64,000 nt of DNA from Bathymodiolus brooksi (taxonomy: Eukaryota; Mollusca; Bivalvia; Mytilida; Modiolidae), in contig OY804583.1 of the NCBI GenBank assembly GCA_963680875.1, forward strand, positions 31,795,331 to 31,859,330, given 5' to 3'. Positions 1 through 9,925 of the stretch are shown one piece after another. Positions within the stretch are counted from its first letter, which is position 1. The number at the start of each line of letters is the position of its first letter. The notes beneath the pieces were generated by a model, which saw only the letters and a program-made list of their open reading frames with translations, was not told the DNA's origin and did no database searches. A program made the translations under genes and the position numbers.

Positions 1-151
1 CCCACTGCAAAACAAAGCAAAAACAACCTACTGCAAAACAAAGCAAAAAGTCAACAACCAAGCAGAACTATATTGATCATTATCAGAAGGAGATAATAAT
101 ACTGTTATGCAAACGCATTATAAATCTTAAATACTACTAAAGTTGTTGATA

Positions 152-222
152 AGTATGGCTTATGGTGCTTATCGCCACTTTCAACAATATTTCAGTTATA
201 TCGTGGTGTTAAGTACAAATAA
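152..222 (-). repeat. SINE 3' fragment
   Basis: The piece holds the SINE tail in reverse orientation: a gtgcttatcgccactttcaa-type stretch followed by caatatttcagttatatcg. It matches the 3' ends of the better copies at 1,240-1,430 and 2,882-3,155. The tRNA-like head is missing, so this is a 5'-truncated relic. Confidence 0.6.
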
Positions 223-343
223 TCAATTATTTACATTTGTTTTTCCCCAAATGTTACCTCTGTAAATATTGACAACAAGTTTCAGTTTCGTTTCGTTGGA
301 TGTCATGCGAATTATACTTGCCAGCATAATACATTACTGCCCT

Positions 344-356
344 TGACCTTTGACCT
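344..356 (-). promoter_or_regulatory. Perfect DR1 nuclear-receptor-type motif
   Basis: The + strand reads TGACCTTTGACCT, which is AGGTCA-A-AGGTCA on the - strand. This is the textbook direct-repeat-1 site bound by RXR, HNF4 and COUP-TF type receptors. No gene lies nearby, so function is unproven and it may simply be part of an old repeat. Confidence 0.3.
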
Positions 357-539
357 CCTCAGATTGACAGATAACAAATATATATGTATGTCAGTAGGTC
401 CCCGACACCATTATTGTATTTACCATTGATAAAAATAGAACAATCTGTATCAACAAAGATAACCTTACACTGACATTTGAAATTAATGATTAAAAAAGAA
501 AAAGGGAAAACACAATGGGGGCGGTTTGCTTGCGGATAG

Positions 540-675
540 TGGTGTCCAACACATATCGTGTTGTGTTTTTGCTTTGTTTTTCTTCGTCTTGTCTACCTTA
601 TGTTGCCAGTTTATCTAGATTGTCCATATTTGATTGCCCCTTCGCCTTCGGTATTGTCTTGCGTTTACTTAGCAA
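540..675 (+). repeat. Dispersed repeat family W, copy 1
   Basis: It shares the ordered blocks tttgtttttcttcgtcttgt, gttgccagttt and attgtcc...gattg...ttcggtattgtct with 11,268-11,392 and 12,236-12,360 (+) and with 20,366-20,470 and 22,325-22,490 (-). No coding capacity is visible. It is followed at once by a piece of family V and then family Y, so these families occur as neighbours. Confidence 0.6.
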
Positions 676-697
676 TTAGGACATGTCAATAAAAACA

Positions 698-742
698 GTT
701 TGAAGATACATAAGGGGTAATCAGAATCCGTAAATTGAATGA
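698..742 (+). repeat. Family V fragment (satellite-monomer-like)
   Basis: GTTTGAAGATACATAAGGGG followed by taatcagaatccgtaaattga matches the first half of the 74-bp satellite monomer that fills 27,670-64,000. It is a single dispersed copy of the sequence that was amplified there. Confidence 0.6.
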
Positions 743-865
743 AGTGCCTGTACCAAGCCAGGCAAGTGATCATTCATGTATTTGTGTGTTGGGGTATCGA
801 TTTTGTCTCTTTCTCTCTACCATTTTTCTATTAGATTTTGGAAATGTTGCGAAAGGGTGGTCTTT
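716..865 (+). repeat. Dispersed repeat family Y, copy 1
   Basis: Blocks gaagtgcctgtaccaagcca, catgtatttgtg, ggggtatcgattttg and ttagattttggaaatgttgc recur at 4,205-4,400, 9,783-9,925 and 16,060-16,262. This copy lacks the 5' block with ttgcatgaccgcatcatttc. Confidence 0.6.
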
Positions 866-1175
866 TTTTTCCATTTCATCACATGTTTGTACACACGGGT
901 AACACCAAGCAAGAATTAGTACATGATCTATTTATTATGTGTTCCTATAACGTTAAGCAGGTTAATGTTGTATATGTAAGTTTATGCCACTTTTATTCAT
1001 TGTTTGTGACATTTATTGGGTTAGCAGGACAGTGATTTATCACGTTTTCAGCACTTCTGAATGTAAATTAAATTTTATCGTATGTTATTGTCTAATAACT
1101 AGCAGTTCGATCAGACATACAAGAAAAGTATTATATTTCTATCTTATAGAACGTTATGCACTATACATAATAAAA
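866..1175. other. AT-rich, no recognised feature
   Basis: Only short chance reading frames are present. I see no repeat shared with the rest of the window. Confidence 0.5.
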
Positions 1176-1498
1176 ATGTACATATTGTAGTTTGTATGAA
1201 GAGATGGAATAAGATTAGCAACCACAAAACGAACATAAATGTAAATTACAAAAAAGGATGCACTCGACTCGCAGCTGCAAGTGATAAAGCTTACCAGTTG
1301 CTTGCTCATGGTCGGTCGTTTTCTCCGGGTCATCCGGTTTCCTCCTCCATTAAAACTAACCGCCACGATATAACTGCAATATTGTTGAAAGTGGCGTTAA
1401 ACACCATCAAACAAACAAAAAACAAAAAAACAAATGCAAATTGACATATTGTATTTTGCATGAAGAAAGGGAATAATATTAGCAACCATGAAACGAAT
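1176..1498. repeat. Direct duplication (~60 bp) flanking a SINE
   Basis: The stretch 1,176-1,235 (catattgtagtttgtatgaa, then gattagcaaccacaaaacga) recurs diverged at 1,441-1,498 (catattgtattttgcatgaa, then attagcaaccatgaaacga). The SINE at 1,240-1,430 lies between the two. At about 60 bp the repeat is too long for an ordinary target-site duplication, so a local duplication is likelier. Confidence 0.6.
1240..1430 (+). repeat. 5'-truncated tRNA-derived SINE
   Basis: It starts inside the SINE body (gtaaattacaaaaaagg), runs through ctccgggtcatccggtttcc and gtggcgttaaacacc, and ends in an A-rich tail rich in CAAA units. It aligns with the reverse complement of the full element at 2,882-3,155. The tRNA-like head and its Pol III boxes are missing. 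Confidence 0.7.
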
Positions 1499-1514
1499 TA
1501 AGGCGTTATATAAT

Positions 1515-1700
1515 TTAACGTCACTTTCAACAATATTTCAGGAAACCGGAGTACATTGAGAAAACCACCGACCAGTCGCAAGTCAATGACAAACTTCATC
1601 ACATAATGTTGTATCGAGTACACCTCCGCCTAGGCGGGATACGAACTCACAGCGTAATAACTTATTGCATAGCTAGTAATAACTCCAACTACCACACAAT
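1515..1700 (-). repeat. SINE with tRNA-like B box, reverse orientation
   Basis: Read on the - strand it has GAGTTCGTATCCCGC, close to a Pol III B box (GGTTCGANTCC), followed by the SINE body and ending at the conserved gaaatattgttgaaagtgac. The same head occurs at 26,860-27,046. It is not a functional tRNA gene because no cloverleaf or acceptor pairing is apparent. Confidence 0.65.
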
Positions 1701-2340
1701 ATCGACCACGACGACCCCTGAAGCGAATCAATGAATATAAAGTGTAAAAAAGCATAAGTCGAACATGCCTTATTTTGTTTTATTAATAGTGCACGAACAC
1801 TCACAAGAGTCAAGTAATAAAACAGTAGATATCTAATTTAGTGCGCACGACGTAACCTTCATCAGGTACCCTCATAATTAAAATAAAAACTGGCCTTACT
1901 ATTGTACTGTTCATGTTTATGTTGTCATTCATTTATTGTGATGGTGTGTGGTCCTTTTTTAAAGGACATTAGTCTGAACAGTTGTTCTTATTGTTTCTGT
2001 ATTGTCGATGCAAATTGTATTAACAAGAAGGGCGGGGTATGGAAGGCTATGTACATGTATATCATTAATCGGTTTATTAACGCCAAATATGTTTACCTAT
2101 GCAAAGCCAGGACCTGGATTTCATTGGCAAATGTCATGGATCAGATTGTGCTCAATAATATGAGGTCAGAGGTCAGAGGTTGTTGTTCGTTTTGTTGATA
2201 CATTGTATTGATGGATTTGTTTACCATCATCATTTAACTTTCTTTTTATAACTCATGAAACAGATATGTTATTATTATGTTTACTACCGTACATATGTTT
2301 TAAAATAGCCTTTGTCACATAATATTCCCGTTTATAGATA
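1701..2340. other. Non-coding, no gene recognised
   Basis: AT-rich sequence with short reading frames only. The one distinct element is the AGGTCA triplet at 2,163-2,182. Confidence 0.5.
2163..2182 (+). promoter_or_regulatory. Triple AGGTCA half-site array (DR1 spacing)
   Basis: AGGTCA-G-AGGTCA-G-AGGTTG gives three receptor half-sites in a row with 1-bp spacing. This is the DR1 arrangement known for RXR/HNF4-type receptors. No adjacent gene supports use as an enhancer. Confidence 0.25.
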
Positions 2341-2718
2341 TCAAATATACGTACATTGTCCAAAAATATCAAATGTATTTGCACGAGTTTTAGCAACAGG
2401 TAGAAAAGGAAATAGTTGGTTTACTTTTCTGGGCTGTTTCGCAGCGAGTGCAAAATTAATTATAGACGTACCGATAATGTACGTACATGGTTTTAATCCT
2501 ATAATGTCAAAACGTACAATGCATTTGCCAAATTGTCTGAAAAGAGCAGAAACAACCTTTTTCTTATGAAGTCCAATGATATAATCCATAACGTCCACGT
2601 TTATATAGTTACCGTTTCTTACTGTCGGTCTACATGAATCAGGTACCAGAAAAGCTGTATTATGTCCATGACTAAATAACGCTGAAGTTTGTTGGACCCC
2701 TTTATTAGTACCCAGCAT
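2341..2718 (-). CDS. Unrecognised 125-codon open reading frame
   Basis: This is the longest open frame outside tandem repeats. It starts at an ATG eight sense codons after an in-frame TAA and ends in TGA. The predicted product is basic and hydrophobic-patchy, with segments such as GLHKKKVVSALFRQFGKCIV and PRKVNQLFPFLPVAKT. I recognise no domain, signal peptide or clear membrane segment. Codon use looks mixed rather than AT-random. However, with about 7% stops per codon in such AT-rich DNA, roughly one frame this long in 27 kb is expected by chance. It could be an exon or relic of an unknown protein, or chance. I see no splice-site pair or promoter that settles it. Confidence 0.2.
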   Translation of the reverse strand: MLGTNKGVQQTSALFSHGHNTAFLVPDSCRPTVRNGNYINVDVMDYIIGLHKKKVVSALFRQFGKCIVRFDIIGLKPCTYIIGTSIINFALAAKQPRKVNQLFPFLPVAKTRANTFDIFGQCTYI

Positions 2719-2881
2719 TACACAATATTGTGGTTGGTTTTTTTATAATAACTTGTTCGCCCACTTATATGTGAGGGTTGGCATAACTCACATGTGGAAA
2801 CCACTTGCATGGCCGTATCATATCAATGAGAGGGGAGGTTTTGGTGCATACAACTAGTTTAACCTCTACTCATTTTATTGA

Positions 2882-3155
2882 TTTTATTTTATTTTTGGTG
2901 TTTAACGCCACTTTCAGCAATATTCCAGCTATATCATGGCGACCAGTTTTAGTGGTGGAAGAAGCCGAAGTACCCGGAGAGAACCACCGACCATGGGCAA
3001 GCAACTGGTAAACTTTATCACTTGCGGCTGCAAATCGAATGCACCCTTTTTTGTAATTTACAAAGCCGGGCGCGAACCCACGCCGTATTGGTGATAGGCT
3101 TGTATGAGTTGTTTGGTAATCCACCTACCTAACTCAGTGAGCCACCCGGGTCCTC
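2882..3155 (-). mobile_element. Full-length tRNA-derived SINE with 11-bp target-site duplication
   Basis: On the - strand the element begins with a tRNA-like head (GGGTGGCTCACTGAGTTAGG as A-box region, GGGTTCGCGCCC as B box). It continues through a body containing GGTGGTTCTCTCCGGGTACT and ends with GTGGCGTTAAACACC and an (A/T)-rich aaaataaaataaaat tail. CATTTTATTGA occurs at both 2,871-2,881 and 3,156-3,166, a perfect target-site duplication, so insertion was by retrotransposition. Enzymes must come from a LINE elsewhere. It is the reference copy for the other SINE pieces here. Confidence 0.85.
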
Positions 3156-3287
3156 CATTTTATTGAAGTGCCTGTACCATGCCATGTATTTGTGTACTAT
3201 GGGCATCATGTTTGCCTCTTTGAACGATTTTTCATGAACACTCAAGTTTTAATATTTGCCTCTTTCGACGATTGTTCATGAACACCC

Positions 3288-3469
3288 TGATGTTGTGAGA
3301 TCGAATCTCGATGACGGCGAGGTGAAGAACATTATGTGATAAAGCTTGTCAGTGACTTGCGACAGGTCGGTGGTTTTCTCCGCGTCTTCCGGTTTCCTTC
3401 ACTAATAAAACTGACCGCCACGATATAACTGAAATATTGTTGAAAGTCCGTTAAAATCCATCAAGCAAA
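3288..3469 (+). mobile_element. SINE with near-perfect 11-bp target-site duplication
   Basis: It contains a degenerate B box (AGATCGAATCTCG), the shared body (ggtcggtggttttctccg) and the tail gaaatattgttgaaagtccg followed by a CAAAC-type end. It is flanked by CATGAACACCC (3,277-3,287) and CATGAACACTC (3,470-3,480). It is shorter than the 274-bp copy, with the head region reduced. Confidence 0.75.
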
Positions 3470-3560
3470 CATGAACACTCAAGGTTTAGTGCTGCCTGTG
3501 TCAACGATTTTTCATGAACACTCACATTTTAGTGGAGTACTCATTGACCAAACATTTATT

Positions 3561-4204
3561 ATCTGGATGGTCGTTTTACAAGAATATATAAATACATGCA
3601 TAATGCATTCGACATGCTGTCAAAACACTTAATGTGTTTAAAATGTCATATATTTTGTTATTTCGTATGAATACCTTTTATTTACGACCGTTCAGAAGTT
3701 AAAAGTGTCATTTCTGTACTTTTCATAACTTTGTCAGACGGAATTTTCTTTCAATATTCAAATTTCATTACAATTTTATTCATTTAACTAAATAACAAGA
3801 ATACCGAATCTATTAAATAATCCGCATATATGTTCAATAAATAATTATTGTTTTATGTTTGATAGGAAATAGCGTATTTAAACTGATCTAATAAAAACCT
3901 TTTACTTACAAATATCGCCATAAATAACTGATTTTATGGATTCTGAATATAGATAAATATTTGATCGCTTAATCATGCATTACATATACATATATTTCAA
4001 TAAATAGCATCATGTGTGTTGTAAGGCCATAAAACTCTTACTTATGGCATAAAACAGACACCATATATATATATTTATCTCGTGCATATTACCAAGTCAT
4101 TGCAAGCTCGCATTGGACATGCACAGCATTACTGCTATTGGAAATAAAATTCTTCCGAAGCCATATAGCGACATAAATCAGAAAAAAAACATTTAAAATT
4201 ATTT
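3561..4204. other. AT-rich spacer
   Basis: No gene, SINE or tandem repeat is recognisable. Short atatat runs occur near 4,060-4,075. Confidence 0.5.
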
Positions 4205-4400
4205 GTTGGAATGCGCTTGCATGACCGCATCATTTCAACAAGAGGGGGATGTCAATAAAACTAGTTTAACCCCGCCACTTATTATTAAAGTGTCTGTACC
4301 AGGCCAAGAAAATCAATGATCATGTATTTGCGAGTTAGGGGTGTCGATGTTGCCTCTGTCGACGATTTTGGCATTGAAGCTGTTCCGAAAGTATTTTTTT
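4205..4400 (+). repeat. Dispersed repeat family Y, fullest copy
   Basis: It reads gcttgcatgaccgcatcatt, aactagtttaaccccgccac, gtgtctgtaccaggcc, aggggtgtcgatgttgcctc and gctgttccgaaagta in order. All blocks recur at 16,060-16,262 and partly at 7,483-7,590 (-) and 9,783-9,925. No protein is encoded. Confidence 0.65.
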
Positions 4401-4451
4401 AGCTTCATTTTATTGTTCCATAATACTTTATTCTGAATGTGAAATATATCC

Positions 4452-5314
4452 TTACTGAAGATGTACCACCGGGTACAGAAACATGACCTAATACCTATAC
4501 TGAAGGTGTACCAACGGGTACAGAAACATGACCTAATACCTATACTGAAGTTGGACCACCGGGTACAGAAACATGACCTAATACCTATACTGAAGGTGTA
4601 CCACAGGGTACAGAAACATGATCTAATACCTATGCTGAGGGTGTACCACAGGGTACAGAAACATAACCTAACACCTGTACTGAAGGTGTACCACAGGGTA
4701 CAGAAACATGACCTAATACCTATACTGAAGGTGTACCACAGGGTACAGAAACATGACCTAATACCTATACTGAAGGTGTACCACATGGTACAGAAACATG
4801 ACCTAATGCCTATACTGAAGGTGTACCACCGGGTACAGAAACATGACCTAATACCTATACTGAAGGTGTACCATCGGGTACAGAAACATGACCTAATACC
4901 TATACTGAAGGTGTATCACCGGGTACAGAAACATGACCTAATACCTATGCTGAGGGTGTACCACAGGGTACAGAAACTTGACCTAATACCTATACTGAAG
5001 GTGTACCACCGGGTACAGAAACATGACCTAACACCTGTACTGAAGGTGTACCACCGGGTACAGAAACATGACCTAATACCTATACTGAAGGTGTAACACA
5101 GGGTACAGAAACATGACCTAATACCTATACTGAAGGTGTACCACAGGGTACAGAAACATGACCTAATACCTATACTGAAGGTGTACCACCGGGTACAGAA
5201 ACATGACCTAATACCTATACTGAAGGTGTACCACTGGGTACAGAAACATGACCTAATACCTATACTGAAGGTGTACCACCGGGTACAGAAACATGACCTA
5301 ATACCTATACTAAA
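4452..5314 (+). repeat. 45-bp minisatellite, 19 copies
   Basis: The unit is GGGTACAGAAACATGACCTA followed by atacctatactgaaggtgtaccacc. The word GGGTACAG recurs exactly every 45 bp from 4,471 to 5,281. Variants are point changes only (cc/ca/tc/ct before GGG; atactg/atgctg/tgtactg). Because 45 is divisible by three, both strands stay open for long stretches as 15-residue peptide repeats. That is a consequence of the unit length and not evidence of a gene. Confidence 0.9.
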
Positions 5315-5404
5315 GGATATAGCTATTTAAATGTGTCATCTGCACATTATATGGGAAAATTGAATACGTAACTCATCTTCATGATGCGAAGTAAATGAAT
5401 TGAT

Positions 5405-5475
5405 TCAATGTGGGCAATGGACGCCTATCATCACTGAAGATGGCGTTAAACACCAATCAAATAATCTAATTGAGT
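5405..5475 (+). repeat. SINE tail fragment
   Basis: tcactgaagatggcgttaaa followed by caccaatcaaat matches the SINE 3' terminus (gaaagtggcgttaaacaccatcaaac). Only the end is left. Confidence 0.4.
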
Positions 5476-5596
5476 AGTTTTAGTTGATAAAACTATACAT
5501 AAATAACACAAAAAACCTCATATACAAATGACCACGGATATGTTCCACTTGTCGTTAGCAATTCCCGGTTCTTATCTCATTCATGACTTATCATCG

Positions 5597-5825
5597 GGTT
5601 TGTAGCTAGATTAACACGACGGGTGCCACTAATGAAGTAGGAATTACTAACCCTTCCGGAGTACCTGAGTTCACCCCAGGTTTTTCTAGTGGTTCATGTT
5701 TTATATGTATGTTGTGTAGATCGTTGTTTGTCCTTTTGTCCATTTCATTTTGACCATTGTGTTGTCTGTCCTTCTTAGATTTACGGATTATGTTTACCCC
5801 TATGGTATCTCCAAACTCTTCGTAG
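5597..5825 (-). repeat. Family V, long copy in reverse orientation
   Basis: The reverse complement gives the satellite-monomer-like start (agataccataggggtaaaca, tccgtaaatctaagaaggac, agacaacacaatggtcaaaa) and then the longer V body ending in gtggcacccgtcgtgttaat. It aligns with 24,995-25,250 and 8,809-9,025. Confidence 0.65.
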
Positions 5826-6951
5826 ACAAGTATAAACCTTGATTTAAAGCATATTATGCCGTGGTTTTTTTTATGTTAGAAGATTTTGGGGTGAGGGGAC
5901 ATTGTTAGTTTTGGTGAAATTGGTGGAATTGTTGACCATTAAATTTTTTTTTTTTTTTTTTTGTAAATGGACAAGACCGCAAAAACCGAAAACACTTTAA
6001 AAATAAACTGTGGTAAAGGAACGGCGCTATTTTCATCCTTTAGCATGCATACTTAAAGTCAAAACAAGAACATAAGTCATACCTCCAAAAATGTTAGAAG
6101 GTCTGTTGTTGGGTAAAAGGGTCGTCAATGATATTAAAATATTGTTGTCCATTCTATAGTTTTCATACTGAAAGTAAACAAATATATCCAGGACTTGTTT
6201 ACATTTTGTGCGAAAAATACAGTGATAAACCCTGACATGTTTGGACAAAACAATAATTATCAATTTACTACTTTTCAAGGTTATAAAAATAAACAAATAT
6301 GGCCAAAACACTCAAATGGCAAGGTTGTTGATAAACAATTGATACTGTCGAGTAAAAAATTAATTATAAAGATATTTAATGATACAATAGAACATGTGGT
6401 TATAGAACACTCGTCATGGCACTATGGGTCGTCCGGAATAAACAGGTGGCTTGGTTAAATGGGCTATATCATAAATGCTATGTTGGATGTACGAATGAGC
6501 ATATATATGAGTTCAATTTAGTCAGAGTTAGCGTTAGACGGATTGCATATTAATGTAAATAAATTATTTTGATTGCACAAGGTGAAAACAAGAAAAGTAG
6601 GAAGATACTAAACAAGAAATTAGGACTTTAATTCACAGAAGGACAGGTTATATTATAGTCAAATGACAAAGAACAAAATGACAAACAATGATCGACAAAG
6701 CAGCACACAGTCATTTAGATATCGAACAACATTATCCACACTAAAACAGGGTGTTCTCAGCCATTCGGAAAGTGGTAATAAGTTACGGCAATGTACATCG
6801 AGACATTCAAAACTGACGTTATTGCTTTTATAGGTGACGCAATAACATCTTTATTGTCCCGCTGACCGATAATTTTCAATATCACTCAGTGAGATCAAAG
6901 AAAAATGTCCAAATTATCGATAAAACGAAGATATTAGTAGAAAACAAAAAC
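5826..6951. other. AT-rich, gene-free
   Basis: A poly-T run lies at about 5,946-5,962. Open frames here are under 100 codons and overlap one another on opposite strands, with no recognisable similarity. Confidence 0.5.
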
Positions 6952-7075
6952 GTTTGCAGATACCAAAGGGGTAATCAGAATCCGGAAATCGAAAAAGGAC
7001 AGACAACACAATGGCCAAATGAAAAAGCACACAAAAGAAAAACGATCTACATAAAAGTGGCTTAAACAACCGAAT
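6952..7075 (+). repeat. Family V copy containing a full single satellite-like unit
   Basis: The stretch 6,952-7,020 (gtttgcagataccaaagggg ... acacaatggccaaat) aligns end to end with the 74-bp satellite monomer, with about 5 bp of small deletions. It then continues into the V body (gaaaaacgatctac). It is a single-copy relative of the satellite and not itself tandem. Confidence 0.75.
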
Positions 7076-7482
7076 ACATCACTATTACTTACAATTCGAC
7101 TTTTCAGAACGCAATGAATCATAGGTTTACTAGAATGTGAATTAAAATCAATAGATTGGTTTGTGTTTGTTTCTTGAATAATAACGATATTATAATGATC
7201 GACTGTCAAAAGATTTTTCAAAAAGTTTTAAAAAAATATATATAGCTCCCCCCTTAAAACTAAACTGGACATGTGACCATGTATTTTGAAAAGACTATTT
7301 AATGCATATAGTCTGGAATTCAATATAATATCATTTGTTGTATTTATTTATTCACAAATACCACTATTATTTCTCATCGAATGAAAAACTAAAAGCACCA
7401 CACTGTCAGAACCAAAATCTTATAGGAAATCGTAGAAAGAGGAAACAAACGATAGACTGAGTCTACAAATACATTACCTCTC
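7076..7482. other. No recognised feature
   Basis: AT-rich sequence. I see no gene or repeat in it. Confidence 0.45.
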
Positions 7483-7590
7483 AGATTCCTGGCTTTGTAC
7501 AGCCACTTCAATGAAAGGTGGCGGATTTAAGCTAGCTCTATGTATCCAAACTTTGTGAAATAATGCGGTCATGCAAGTGTATTTCACATT
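7483..7590 (-). repeat. Family Y fragment, reverse orientation
   Basis: The reverse complement reads acttgcatgaccgcattatt ... gaagtggctgtacaaagcca, matching the 5' half of the 4,205-4,400 copy. Confidence 0.55.
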
Positions 7591-7892
7591 CTTATTTTGT
7601 CATAAATGGTCAATGCGGTCAGTTTTCGTTATTGTTGTGGTTACAATATGAAATATTAACATGAGCTAAAACCACAAGGGTCAAGGACTACTTTATATGT
7701 AGTTCATGTCATACCATTGATTTTTTTCTTATTTATTTATGATTGATACCGTTACGCCCGCATATCATCAACATTATATGGTTGTATGACTTTTACACCT
7801 TTGTGGCGTTGTTGATGACAAAACATGTTTATATTGAATTATGTCTGCGATTTTATGTCTTAATATGAGATGAATTGCTTTTGTATTAAAAA

Positions 7893-8010
7893 TAATGTTA
7901 TGGTTTATGGTGTTTAACACCACTTTCAACAATATTTCAGTTATATCGTAGCGGTCAGTTTTATTGGTGGAGGAAACCGCAGTACCTTGAGAAAATCCCC
8001 GACCTGTCAA
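7893..8010 (-). repeat. SINE body and tail, reverse orientation, head lost
   Basis: tggtgtttaacaccactttc, then ttatatcgtagcggtcagtt and ggtggaggaaaccgcagtac match the SINE 3' half. The match stops near 8,010 before the tRNA-like head. Confidence 0.7.
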
Positions 8011-8808
8011 TATTCTTGACGAAACCAAGGTTAATATTATATAAATTCACACAGAAGCAAGGAAATTGAGAAGCATGGAGAGATGAGCTGGACCGAACAA
8101 TTTGGACTTTTGTAGCGGCTACAATACACATGTTATTTGTCGAAGTCTTCAAAGGTGGCATTTAACTTACAAGGAGCGTGTGGCAATCTTCTGTAGATGT
8201 GACGTTGTTCAGTGTTTCTGGTCAATAGTCTTATTGAAGTAACTACATTGCTCCTATTCCTATTTTTCTAAATCTACGATAAGGGTAGTCTACGATAAGG
8301 GTAGACTACGCTCAAGGTGCGTGGCACTCTAATAAACACGACACCCGTCAATGTCAACATTTCTACGTTTAGCCATTACAACCGTCGCCATTGCACAGTG
8401 TACCTTTTTGCATTGTTTCCTCCAATTTGTATCTAGTATTTCACTAATGTTAATATGTTTTACCTGCCCAGATTGTAACTCTTTGAACTGTTCCATATAT
8501 AGTTTGTCAACCAATCAAGGATCGAGTAGTAAACAAGGGTGTCACCACGAGGTTAACACCTCTACTAAAACTTATTAGTCATAGTTAGGTCTTATCCAGT
8601 TAAAAAGTTGCTACAAATCAAATCATCCTGTCTCATTTTTGGGTTATTAATTAGACCTGAATGTGTTATTGTTATGTCAATTAAACTGCCGATGTTTCCT
8701 CAGCTGTCAATCATTGGAGCATGTTTATCGATAGGCAGTTAGAAGTCAATAACCTACCATTGCAATATTGTTCGTTATAATCTGTTCTTCCTATGAAAAG
8801 CTTGAGTG
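8011..8808. other. Gene-free spacer with a short direct repeat
   Basis: The 17-bp word tctacgataagggtagt is tandemly repeated near 8,272-8,306, with the second copy ending in agac. Nothing else is recognised. Confidence 0.5.
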
Positions 8809-9025
8809 ATCAGAAGCCGTAAATCGCAGAAATGCAGACGATACAATGTGCATAGGAAAAAAAGACAAAAGGACAAACAATTATATACAAAACATTACAC
8901 AGAAAATTAAGGATTGAATAACACGAATCCCACAAAAACACAGGGTTGGACTCAGGTACTCAAGAAGGAGAAGCAGTACCTGCTCCACTAGTGGCACCCA
9001 TCGTATTACTCTGATTAAAAGCCTG
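8809..9025 (+). repeat. Family V, long copy
   Basis: gatcagaagccgtaaatcgc, aacattacacagaaaatta, acacgaatcccacaaaaaca, ctgctccactagtggcaccc and gtattactctgattaaaagc match the copy at 24,995-25,250 in the same order. Confidence 0.65.
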
Positions 9026-9782
9026 GAGGTAAAATATGAACGAGGTCTTAAAATAGTATACAGTAATAAATAAATCAATGACACAAGACATAGTGAGCCC
9101 TATTAAACAAACGCCAAAGTTTTCAAGAATTTTTTTCTTCTATTAGGATGTACTGTTCAAAAATACCTTGATTACCAATGAACATTGTTCTAGTTGCACT
9201 TGGCCATTCGTCAGTTGGGGACTAGTATGTAAGAACATAAGGTTCTTGTACATGCATTACCAATGTCATTAGATTTCATTTTAGCAATCTCTATTAATAT
9301 CAACACTACACGTTTATTCTTGTGTATCTTTGTGACTATGGGCAATTAAAATAGGATTAAGTGTCGTTTCTATTTGGTCGTACGGAACGAATAAAATGCA
9401 CATTTCGGAAGTAAAGTAAATCGGTCTCACGTTTTTGCCAAGAAAGATTTGGTTTTATTTGCCTCTTTAACGCAAAAGAGAACTTACGGTAGCTCTAAAT
9501 ATACATAATTGTATGTTTATTTGGTGGCATTTGGTAATACGGAATATCTGATCCAACATATATCTTACTGTCTTGAAGCAATCACACTGTTTCTTTTTAT
9601 ATGACTCCTTATTCTTTGTACTCGTGACACTCTTTTTCCGCAATAAGATGCTAATGCTACCTTTCGATCAACAACAAACAAATGTTCACGGTCATGGCCA
9701 ACACAACTAACCACAAAACCACGAGGCATTCCGAACGCTAACATCAAACTCAAAAGCATAAAAACAAAGTCAACAAAAATGC
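9026..9782. other. No recognised feature
   Basis: AT-rich sequence with only short frames. No repeat shared with the rest of the window was seen. Confidence 0.45.
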
Positions 9783-9925
9783 CTTAACGCCGCCACTATT
9801 TATTGAGCTGCCTGCAACTAGCCCTGAATGTGAGAGGTCATGCATACGTTTTGCCTCATTCGACGATATTTTTGTATTGGATTTTGGATTTGTTCAGACA
9901 GTGTGGTATTTTATTTTTTTTTTCT
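9783..9925 (+). repeat. Family Y copy
   Basis: aacgccgccactatttattg, gctgcctgcaact, gttttgcctcattcgacgat and ggattttggatttgttcaga match the 4,205 copy. Confidence 0.55.

Larger units (their letters stand above)
2795..3560 (+). repeat. Family Y copy split by two SINE insertions
   Basis: Family Y blocks (cttgcatggccgtatcat, actagtttaacc, gaagtgcctgtacc) are interrupted by SINEs at 2,882-3,155 and 3,288-3,469. The remaining Y sequence contains a local tandem duplication in which acgatttttcatgaacactc recurs near 3,224 and 3,506, with a related acgattgttcatgaacacc near 3,268. Confidence 0.65.

Noticed and set aside
4461..5096. 211-codon + strand frame made of 15-residue repeats as a repeat protein gene
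   Set aside because: It coincides exactly with the 45-bp minisatellite, the opposite strand is equally open, and no start, signal or non-repeat domain is present.
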